NCBI GenBank assembly: GCA_945483525.1
Contig: CALYRV010000023.1
Coordinates: forward strand, 1-18,770
Reading direction: 5' to 3'
DNA length: 18,770 nt
Origin: an uncultured Verrucomicrobiota bacterium
Lineage (GTDB): Bacteria; Verrucomicrobiota; Kiritimatiellia; RFP12; UBA1067
Position numbers and translations under genes: made by a program
Notes under the pieces: model-generated
What the model was told of the DNA's origin: nothing
What the model saw: the letters and a program-made list of their open reading frames with translations, nothing else
Database searches by the model: none
Shown here: piece after piece, positions 7,621-14,700 of the stretch
Position numbering within the stretch: the first letter of the stretch is position 1
How the letters are laid out: each line of letters starts with the position of its first letter

Positions 7621-9102
7621 TCATTTCTTCGCGTTGCGAAATCCTTTCAGCAGCGCACGCTTGCGCGGATTGTCGGCGGACGACGCGAACTTGCCCGGGG
7701 TCTGCGCGTCGTGTTCGACGGACCACCCGTTCCATTCGCGAAACGCGTGATAGGTCCAGTCCCAACCGTATTCCTCGAAAATCGAAATGCAGTCCTTGAG
7801 ATATTCCGCTGGCCCCTCGGCCCACGCGATGGCGCTGAATTCTCCGATATATATCTTCGCGTCATGACGCCGCTGGAAGTCCAGCACCGGCTGCAGGCAA
7901 CGCCGCAGATACTCGCGATCCCAGCCCTTCTCCGCATTGGGATAGGCGATCGGCTTCCACTTCCCGTGAACACCCTGATGCGTGAATTCGTGTGGCATGT
8001 ACATATGCGCCTGATAGATGACGTCCGGCATATCTAGGACATGCATAATCGGAAACTCCGTCGGCGAATCCCAGCCACTGGACTCGATGACGATCGGCGT
8101 CACCGGATCGATCTTGCGGACCGCTTCCGCCACCCGCTTCTGCAGCGTCCAGTAATCGCAGTTCTCCGCACCCTGGTGCTTCTGACACGGCTCGTTGATG
8201 AGATCGTATCCCCAGATGCCCTTCCTATCCCTGCAACGCGTCGCGATCCTCTTCCACACGTCGATGAAGACGTTCGCATACTTCTCGTCGTAGAACATGT
8301 TCATGTCGCCGTCCTCGCGCCGTCCCCCCGGCGGGACATGGAGATCGACGACGACTTCGATCCCATACTTCTCCGCCCACGGCAGCACCTCGTTCAGGAG
8401 ATGGTCGATCTTCGAATCCACCCAGCTCACGTACTCGGCGACATTGGTATTATCGTTCTTCGCGTTCCACCGACGGACCATCTGGTAGCGCGCCAGGGTT
8501 GCGCCCCAATCGCGAAGTGTCATGAAGTCGTCCTCCTTGCAGGCGTTCGCCGGCAGCATCACTCCGCGGCGGATCTGCCGCGTTTTAACGCGGTCGGTGT
8601 AGACGCACTTCTCCGTCGAGGTATCGTATTCAAACAGCGGCTTGACCGTCTCGAACTTCAGCGTCGAAAGATCAAACTGAACGAAACCACGCGAATCCTG
8701 AATGCCGATAGAGAGCCCCGCCTTCTCCGGCTTCACGCGCCGAAGATCCATTAAAATCTCGACCGTCTTCCAGTCCCAGCTGCCGGACTCGCAATTCGCG
8801 CCGGGCCAGGATTTCGCACCAGTCACCGCATCCGTATATGAGATCATGAACTTGAATCCGAGCCAGTGCTGAGGTCCGGGCGCGACATTCTCGCCGCGGC
8901 ACTTCACCGTCACCTTCAGCACCTTACCGACGTAGGCCGAAAGCTCGAGCGGAGCAGAAGCCATCGAGGTGCCGTTATTTTCCAGGCGGACGGACAGGAT
9001 ATCGCCTTCTCGTACCGCGCCTTTCGGCAGTCGCCATTCAAGTCCACCGCCAAACGCAAACCAGGACGCGAAGACGGAGAGCATTAATGCTGACAGGCGC
9101 AT
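7621..9102 (-). CDS. Secreted glycoside hydrolase family 5 (cellulase-like)
   Basis: 493 residues. The N-terminus (1-20) is a short hydrophobic signal peptide, so the enzyme is exported. Residues about 21-155 form a beta-rich domain that looks like a carbohydrate-binding jelly roll. The rest is a GH5-like TIM barrel: LHVPPGG (254-260), YDLINEP with acid/base E304, HMYMPHEF (366-373), and IGEF with nucleophile E421. GH5 enzymes cleave beta-1,4-glucans, mannans and related polymers by a retaining mechanism; the subfamily and substrate cannot be assigned by eye. The start is supported by GGGAGG nine bases upstream of ATG 9102. It follows the oxidoreductase by 23 bases, so the pair may act in sugar use, although the surrounding operon is housekeeping. 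Confidence 0.92.
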   Translation of the reverse strand: MRLSALMLSVFASWFAFGGGLEWRLPKGAVREGDILSVRLENNGTSMASAPLELSAYVGKVLKVTVKCRGENVAPGPQHWLGFKFMISYTDAVTGAKSWPGANCESGSWDWKTVEILMDLRRVKPEKAGLSIGIQDSRGFVQFDLSTLKFETVKPLFEYDTSTEKCVYTDRVKTRQIRRGVMLPANACKEDDFMTLRDWGATLARYQMVRRWNAKNDNTNVAEYVSWVDSKIDHLLNEVLPWAEKYGIEVVVDLHVPPGGRREDGDMNMFYDEKYANVFIDVWKRIATRCRDRKGIWGYDLINEPCQKHQGAENCDYWTLQKRVAEAVRKIDPVTPIVIESSGWDSPTEFPIMHVLDMPDVIYQAHMYMPHEFTHQGVHGKWKPIAYPNAEKGWDREYLRRCLQPVLDFQRRHDAKIYIGEFSAIAWAEGPAEYLKDCISIFEEYGWDWTYHAFREWNGWSVEHDAQTPGKFASSADNPRKRALLKGFRNAKK

Positions 9103-9111
9103 AGCCGATAT

Positions 9112-9117
9112 CCTCCC
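9112..9117 (-). promoter_or_regulatory. Shine-Dalgarno of the GH5 gene
   Basis: GGGAGG on the minus strand, nine bases before ATG 9102. It is among the best ribosome binding sites in the operon and fixes the GH5 start. Confidence 0.7.
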
Positions 9118-9125
9118 TTGCGGTT

Positions 9126-10250
9126 TCAGATCTTCACCCAGATGTTCTTGCGCTTGGCGGATTCAAGCGCCGCCTCTACGAACCTCATGGTCCGCACGCC
9201 ATCGCGCGGACCGGGGAAATCGTGGGCTTTACGGTCACGGACCGCGGCGCAGAATTCGTCATAGATGTTCGCGAAGGCCTCAATGAAACCCTCGTGGTGT
9301 CCCGCGGGAATCCGCGAACACTCGACGCTCCGCGGCGAAACGGACACCATATACGGCGCCTTGCGCTTGTAGATCTTTTCGGGCGCGAACGGCGATTTGA
9401 CGCAAAGATAATTGTTCTCTTCCTGATTCCAGTAGAGCGACGCCTTGTCGCCGTAGACCCTGAGTCGCACCCCGTTCTCCTCACCGGTCGCCACCTTAGA
9501 GACAACCAGCGATGCCTTGGCGCCCTTCGTGAGACGCATCAGGATCGATGCGTCATCATCGAGCCGGTTGCCGGGAGCGAATGAGGAAAGATCGGCGAGG
9601 ATTTCCTTCACCTCGAGTCCGGTGACGTATTCGATCAGGTTGAAGGCGTGCACGCCGATGTCCGCGACGACGCAGCTCTTGCCGGACTTCTTCGGATCCA
9701 TCTTCCAGGCGTTGCGTTTGTCGAGCGGCTTGGTGAAATCGATCTTGCGGAAGGAGCCCTGCTGATACTCGAGCACGACCTTGTCGATCTTGCCGAGCTC
9801 GCCCTTCGCGATCAGATCACGCGCGAGCTTCACCATCGGCATACCGGTGTAAGTGAACGGAATACCGAGGACGCGGCGCTTGCGTTTGGCGAGCTTCTCG
9901 AGTTCCAGCGCCTCCTCGATGGTGATCGAAAGCGGCTTCTCGCACATCACGTCAAGTCCCGCGTTCAGCGCGGCCTTCGCGATCTCGTAGTGCGAATCAT
10001 TCGGCGTACACACCGCGAGAAAATCGACCCTGCCCTTCACGCGTTCAATCAGCGCGCGCCAGTCGTCCTCATGCGAATAGCAGCCGTCCACGAGATCCGC
10101 AAGATCGTCCATGCGGATCGCCATCCGGTGGATCGGTCCGATAAACGAACCCTTTCCTCCCCCGACCATCGCATATCGAAGAGTTGGGCGAGAGTTGGGC
10201 GAGAGTTGAGAGGTTGGGTGAGAGTTGGGACAAAGAAGATTCCGTTTCAT
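9126..10250 (-). CDS. Gfo/Idh/MocA-family NAD(P)-dependent oxidoreductase
   Basis: 374 residues. Rossmann fold LRYAMVGGGKGSFIG (24-38) with the GGG-type dinucleotide loop, AVCTPNDSH (79-87), and the family signature EKP (104-106). Such enzymes oxidise or reduce sugars, inositols or related polyols; substrate unknown. Oddity: the family normally starts a few residues before the first beta strand, but here residues 8-24 are encoded by the right arm of the inverted-repeat array, giving a Pro/Ser/Asn-rich extension. An internal start at M28 would cut the first strand, so ATG 10250 is preferred. It overlaps the stop of the four-helix-bundle gene as ATGA and has no clear Shine-Dalgarno, suggesting coupled translation. 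GH5 follows by 23 bases. Confidence 0.88.
   Translation of the reverse strand: MKRNLLCPNSHPTSQLSPNSRPTLRYAMVGGGKGSFIGPIHRMAIRMDDLADLVDGCYSHEDDWRALIERVKGRVDFLAVCTPNDSHYEIAKAALNAGLDVMCEKPLSITIEEALELEKLAKRKRRVLGIPFTYTGMPMVKLARDLIAKGELGKIDKVVLEYQQGSFRKIDFTKPLDKRNAWKMDPKKSGKSCVVADIGVHAFNLIEYVTGLEVKEILADLSSFAPGNRLDDDASILMRLTKGAKASLVVSKVATGEENGVRLRVYGDKASLYWNQEENNYLCVKSPFAPEKIYKRKAPYMVSVSPRSVECSRIPAGHHEGFIEAFANIYDEFCAAVRDRKAHDFPGPRDGVRTMRFVEAALESAKRKNIWVKI
10179..10230. repeat. Right inverted array (11-base units)
   Basis: Plus strand: GAGTTGGGCGA at 10181-10191 and 10192-10202, then degenerate units to 10230. Positions 10179-10199 are the perfect reverse complement of 10638-10658 (21 bases). The array lies within the first codons of the oxidoreductase gene. 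Confidence 0.92.
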
Positions 10251-10630
10251 AATTTCGTTTGCTTAATATTGTCCGCCAGATATCTGATCAAATAAAATAT
10301 CTTGGCGGCAATAGTTTCAGTCAGGTTATACAACTCGTCAAACTCATCTCCGCTTAAATGTCCGAGATCTTTAAGGTGATACAATTGTGACGACACTTCG
10401 GCGGCCGAGCCTTTCGCAATCCAGAGGAAATTCGCAAACTCCTTATTACCACGGCGGCCGAATCCCTCGGCAATGTTAGAGCAAATGGAAACCGCTGACC
10501 TTTGAATCTGATCTTTCAAGCCCCAATCTTTCTTCAGCGGATCTTTGCTTGTTGCCTGATAGATTCTGGCAACCAAATCACGGCCAAGTTTCCACGCATC
10601 GATTTCTTCATATCGCTTGAACGCCGCCAT
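10247..10630 (-). CDS. Four-helix-bundle protein (S23 / 23S rRNA intervening-sequence protein family, PF05635-like)
   Basis: 127 residues. Seen: the family opening FKRYEEIDAWKLGRDLV (4-20), the helix-2 block QIQRSAVSICSNIAEGFGR (42-60), and two further amphipathic helices. Known: this family forms pentameric barrels, is encoded in 23S rRNA intervening sequences of Leptospira and others, and includes Avd of diversity-generating retroelements; most free-standing members have no known function. No reverse transcriptase or variable repeat is seen here. ATG 10630 is preceded by GGGAGG (four-base spacer) formed at the inner edge of the left repeat array; the stop overlaps the oxidoreductase start (ATGA). 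Flanking inverted arrays could pair in the mRNA and enclose the gene in a loop. See the cassette entry. Confidence 0.9.
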   Translation of the reverse strand: MAAFKRYEEIDAWKLGRDLVARIYQATSKDPLKKDWGLKDQIQRSAVSICSNIAEGFGRRGNKEFANFLWIAKGSAAEVSSQLYHLKDLGHLSGDEFDELYNLTETIAAKIFYLIRYLADNIKQTKL

Positions 10631-10634
10631 TCAA

Positions 10635-10640
10635 CCTCCC
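10635..10640 (-). promoter_or_regulatory. Shine-Dalgarno of the four-helix-bundle gene, at the edge of the repeat arm
   Basis: GGGAGG four bases before ATG 10630. Its first three G (10638-10640) belong to the 21-base inverted repeat, so pairing with the right arm would hide part of the site. Confidence 0.6.
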
Positions 10641-10671
10641 AACTCTCGCCCAACTCTTGCGCAACTCTCGC
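10638..10671. repeat. Left inverted array (11-base units)
   Basis: Plus strand: CCAACTCTCGC (10639-10649), CCAACTCTTGC (10650-10660), GCAACTCTCGC (10661-10671), three units, opposite in orientation to the array at 10179-10230. It fills the gap between gmk and the four-helix-bundle gene. Confidence 0.92.
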
Positions 10672-10680
10672 CAAACATCC

Positions 10681-11280
10681 TCACATCCTCCCGGACAGCG
10701 CGTCGATGAGATCGCACAAACGCTTGTAGGCCATCGCGAGATCATCGTTGGTGACCTTGAACATGTATTCGTCGGCGCGGGCGATCTCGCCTTCTGCGTT
10801 CGCGAGCCGCTTCTCGATAACCTCCTGGGTATCGGTGCCGCGTCCTTCGAGACGGCGGCGGAGCTCCTCCATATCAGGCGGAAGGATGAAGATGTCGACG
10901 TAGCCGATCTTGAGCGGATCGTTATTCGGAAGGCCACGGACGTACTCGCGGACCTTTGCGGCGCCCTGCACGTCAATATCGAGAATCATCGAATTACCTT
11001 CATTCAGCACTTCGACGATCGGCTGCTTGAGCGTACCGTAGTAGTTGCCGTGGACGCAGGCGTATTCTAGAAACGCATTCTCCTTGATCAGCTCCTCGAA
11101 GCGTTCCTTGGACTTGAAGTGATAGTCGAGGCCTTCCTCCTCCTCACCGCGCGGTTCGCGGGTGGTGCAGGAGATCGAATAACAGACGTCTGGATACTCC
11201 TGGAGGATCATGTCGATGAGAGTAGACTTACCACAGCCCGAGGGCGCGGACATCACAATGAAAAGCGGTTTGGTCTTCAT
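10681..11280 (-). CDS. gmk: Guanylate kinase
   Basis: 199 residues, normal length for the enzyme, which phosphorylates GMP to GDP with ATP in the cytoplasm. Seen: P-loop SAPSGCGKST (11-20), GMP-binding segment SCTTREPRGEE with the following LDYHF, the YGT after HGNYY, DIDVQGA, and a lid region with RLEGRGTD. Start at ATG 11280 sits at the expected distance from the P-loop. No Shine-Dalgarno is visible; the 54 bases upstream, up to the HIT stop, are a degenerate copy of the 11-base array. Downstream it abuts the four-helix-bundle cassette with no spacer beyond the array. Confidence 0.95.
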   Translation of the reverse strand: MKTKPLFIVMSAPSGCGKSTLIDMILQEYPDVCYSISCTTREPRGEEEEGLDYHFKSKERFEELIKENAFLEYACVHGNYYGTLKQPIVEVLNEGNSMILDIDVQGAAKVREYVRGLPNNDPLKIGYVDIFILPPDMEELRRRLEGRGTDTQEVIEKRLANAEGEIARADEYMFKVTNDDLAMAYKRLCDLIDALSGRM

Positions 11281-11290
11281 GAAAGAAGTC

Positions 11291-11334
11291 GAGCGAGAGT
11301 TGGAAGATTGAGCGGGAGTCTGGCGAGAGTTGGA
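11291..11334. repeat. Degenerate 11-base array in the HIT-gmk gap
   Basis: Plus strand: GCGAGAGTTGG at 11293-11303 and 11323-11333, with GCGGGAGTCTG (11312-11322) between. Same unit and orientation as the right arm at 10181-10202, about 1.1 kb away. Confidence 0.85.
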
Positions 11335-11739
11335 TCAGACCATTCTGATCTTTTCGGCAAGAGCCTTCAGCTCGTCCATGTCACCCTTGTGGTTCTCAAA
11401 CGAAAGCTGCTCATTGCCGTAACGCGGAACGATATGGAAATGGACGTGCATGACGGTCTGTCCCGCGGCCACGCCGTTGTTCTGGAGGATGTTGAATCCG
11501 TCGCAGAGAAGCGCCTGCTTGAGGTGCGCCGCGACCTTCTTCACGCGCGCGATGACAGCCGCGAGGGTTTCGTCCGGAGTATCGAGGAGTCCCGTGGTAT
11601 GAGCCTTCGGGATCACCAGGGTGTGGCCCTTGGAAAAGGGATTGATATCGAGATACGCGAGGACGAGATCGTCCTCATACACCTTGAAACTGGGGATTTC
11701 GCCCGCGGCGATCGCGCAGAATATGCAATCATTTTTCAT
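11335..11739 (-). CDS. HIT-family nucleotide hydrolase/transferase
   Basis: 134 residues. Seen: CIFCAIAAGEIP (5-16), the INPFSKGHTLVIPK block, and the catalytic histidine triad HVHFHIVPR near residue 100. Closest to the HinT-like branch, which hydrolyses adenosine phosphoramidates and similar nucleotide conjugates; the exact substrate is unknown. The pair of N-terminal cysteines (C5, C8) is common in this branch and may bind zinc with a histidine. ATG 11739 is only eight bases past a consensus extended -10 hexamer and has no Shine-Dalgarno, so the transcript may be leaderless. First gene of the predicted eight-gene operon. Confidence 0.95.
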   Translation of the reverse strand: MKNDCIFCAIAAGEIPSFKVYEDDLVLAYLDINPFSKGHTLVIPKAHTTGLLDTPDETLAAVIARVKKVAAHLKQALLCDGFNILQNNGVAAGQTVMHVHFHIVPRYGNEQLSFENHKGDMDELKALAEKIRMV

Positions 11740-11747
11740 AATCGCAT

Positions 11748-11756
11748 ATTATACCA
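11748..11756 (-). promoter_or_regulatory. Extended -10 promoter of the HIT-gmk-...-queH operon
   Basis: Minus strand TGGTATAAT, hexamer at 11753-11748, directly behind the stop codon of the giant gene (11760-11762). No convincing -35. A start seven bases on would fall within about three bases of the HIT ATG. Same TGGTATAATAT string as at the restriction operon. Confidence 0.6.
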
Positions 11757-11759
11757 AAT

Positions 11760-14700
11760 CTACGGCAGCACAAATCCTTTCACGAACGGAGCAGTCGAGA
11801 CTACGATCTTCGCGAACTTCTGCGGGGCGGACGCATCCATCTCGAGCACGAGCGTTTCGCCGCCACAAAGAACGGACGCCGATTCGGCGACAAAAGCCCC
11901 TTTAAGGTCTTCGGCCGTAAAAACAGTATAGTATGCGCCGGGAACCGAATTCTCGACCGCGATCGAGAATATACCCGTTCCGAAAAATCCGAATGAACTC
12001 CCGCTCAGGACAGGCGTCTCCAACTCGACGGCTCCGCCCTCCTGCCACTCGAAGCAGCCGATGTCGATCGCAGACCCGACCACGCGCGGATAGCCGTCAA
12101 GGTCACCGGCGGGAGCGTCGGCGATCGCAGCGCCCGCATCGACCAATGCTCCGCCGGCAACAGGACGGTAATCGCCGTTCGCGTAATCGACGAAAGCGGC
12201 GGCAGTTGCAGAAAATGAACAGTTCAAGAAGCACGACTCGGTTCCGTCACCATTGGAAGACGTGGTCTGGAGAACGCCCTCACCGTCCTTCAGCTTCTTC
12301 TCGCAGCCGAAGGCGACGCAGTTGACCACGGATACCGTCTTGTTCTTCGCGGGACTCGCCTGGATTCCTCCGGTCTTACTGCCCCAGCAACCGACGACCG
12401 TGCAGTTCTCGGCAGTCCCTTCGGTCAACATGATCCCGCCGACGATCTTCTCGTATCCTGGCTCGGACACATTGCAACGACAGTCCACGACCAGCACGTT
12501 CGACACCTTTCCGCCGTCGACATGCACACCGGCGCCGCAGACGCTGCCCCATTTATCATTGAAACTGCTGGTACAATTCGAAATCACACAATGGGTGAGC
12601 AATGATTGCGCTCCGAACACGTAGACGCCACCGCCATTCGGCATCGGATTACTCGCCTGGCGCGCCAGGCAATCGCGAACCACGCAGTTCGAGACGACGC
12701 CGGACGTCAGCAAGATCCCGCCTCCGCCGCCTATACCTGATCCGGCACCGATATCTCCAGCCGAAACGACGACACCTGTCAACAACGCCTGCGGATGGTT
12801 CATCTCTAACACGCGAAAGATCTTGCCGTAAGAATACTTTCCGACATTCTTCATCACCGTCCCGTCAAGACCGCACCCGGCACCGACGATTTCTACAGCC
12901 GCAGTAACAACGACAGGGCTCTTCTGCTCAAACGTACCGGGTCCGACGATGATCTTACCGCCGGTCGCGCCGAGACGGGCGACGGCGTTGGAGATCGTGA
13001 GTAGCGGCGCGGCATGAGTACCGGCAGCGGAATCGCTGCCGGTAACGGCGACATAGACGACCGACTGATCACCGGACGGGGGATCTACGGGCTCTTCCGG
13101 CTCCTCCGGTTCCGGACCGATGTCCTGATCGGTGAAGAAGACGCGCAACATCAACAGCTCCTCATAGTCGTCGTTCCTCGCCGTGTAAGTGGCGAACCCG
13201 CCGACCAGCGAAGCGTCGTCACGCACCCGGAGGACGTCATCGGCCAGAATCGGTTCCAGCTTCTGGGTGTTGCCAGCGTACCAGTACGCCCGCTTGTCGG
13301 TGGCGTTCGCGGGCGAGGGCGTATAATCGATCTTCACGACCTTTCCGACCTTGACCGTCATGTCGAAGAATCCGACCTCGGGATTGTAGAAGACGTTCTG
13401 GTTGTTGATGGTGATGCCAGCAAGCCTGACCTTGACGGACTTCTCCGCGTCGTATTCGGACTGGCGCTTGTAGTCCGCCGGAACCTCACACGCCCGGACC
13501 AGTCCCCAGCCGTACTCGCGGGTGCGTCCTTCCGCGAGCACTTCGGCGGAACCCTTGAGGATGCCGTAGAGCTCGTCCCGTGTCAGCGTCGGGACCTGCT
13601 GCAGCAGCAAGGCCGCGACTCCGGTGGCCATCGGCGCCGAGAAGGACGTGCCGTCCTGGCTGCCGACGGTTCCGTCCGCTTTGGTAAACGTGGGGACCTG
13701 CTTGCCGTACGCGCAGAAATCGTGGCGCCAGCTCTTCGTAAGGTCCGTCGGCTGCTTATCCTGGGTGATGCCGCCGATGCAAATTGGATACGCCGTATCC
13801 TGCGGAAAGTACGGGTTGTCGTTGAGTCCGTTGTTGCCGAGTGAGGCGATCATGATCACCCCGGTCTGGTCGCAGATCTTCTTGATCTCGGTGTCGAACG
13901 ACTCGCGGAGATCCTTGACATCCGGCTGGAACGGATTGAAGCTGAAGCTCATGTTGATCACCCTGCATCCGTTCGTCGCGCACCACCAGAGCCCCTTCAG
14001 CACCTTGTTCACCTGGTCCGCGGCGGTGCTGTTGCCGACGTCATACGCGTAAAGCTCGCAGTCCGGGGCGATGCCGAACTTCTTCGAGGCGATGATCGAG
14101 GCGACGGAAAGTCCGTGTCCGTTGCCGTGTCCGCTGCCGGCGAGTCTGGCAATCGTCAGGTTCTTCTCGCCGTCGACCGTCACCTCGTTGATCGGTCCGT
14201 CGACGACGCCGACCCTGACGCCCCTGCCGGTGATGCCCTTCGCGTGCAGCGCCGGCACGTTGAGCGACTCGTGGTAATAGCTCCAATCGGTGCGCTCGGG
14301 CCGCTCGGGATCGGCGGGGACGTAGTTCGGATCCTCGTTCTCCGGGATCTCGACGGGATCGGTCGTGAGGCGGACGCGGAGGTTGAACAGCAGTTCGTAG
14401 TTCGCGTTGAGGCCCTGATACGAATACACGTTCTCGAGATTCGGCGTCGGGAGCTTGATTGTCTGACCGCCGATCGTGATCTCGGTGACGGTCGCGATCT
14501 CGTCAGGCGCCCGCAGGATCTGGTCGAGGAGAATGGTCTTGCCGGCGTGATTGTTGCCGCAATACCAGTAGACGTTCGTATCCGTCGCGTTCGCGGGAAC
14601 CGGACTCGACAACATCAGGCGGATCACCGAACCGGTACGCATGGTGATCTCGTAGAAGTTGTCTGCCGGCGTATAGGTGATATACTTGTTGGTGATGGTG

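Larger units (their letters stand above)
10179..10680. mobile_element. Putative IVS-like cassette: four-helix-bundle gene between inverted 11-mer arrays
   Basis: About 500 bases set tightly between the gmk stop (10681) and the body of the oxidoreductase. It carries one S23/IVP-family gene, flanked by inverted 11-base arrays with a 21-bp perfect inverted repeat. Known: 23S rRNA intervening sequences have base-pairing ends and can encode this protein family. Mobility is inferred; no target duplication is evident. Confidence 0.5.

Noticed and set aside
10247..10630. Avd protein of a diversity-generating retroelement
   Set aside because: Same broad family, but no reverse transcriptase, template or variable repeat is visible in the window.
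10179..11334. CRISPR array
   Set aside because: The repeats are 11 bases, contiguous without unique spacers, and there are no cas genes.
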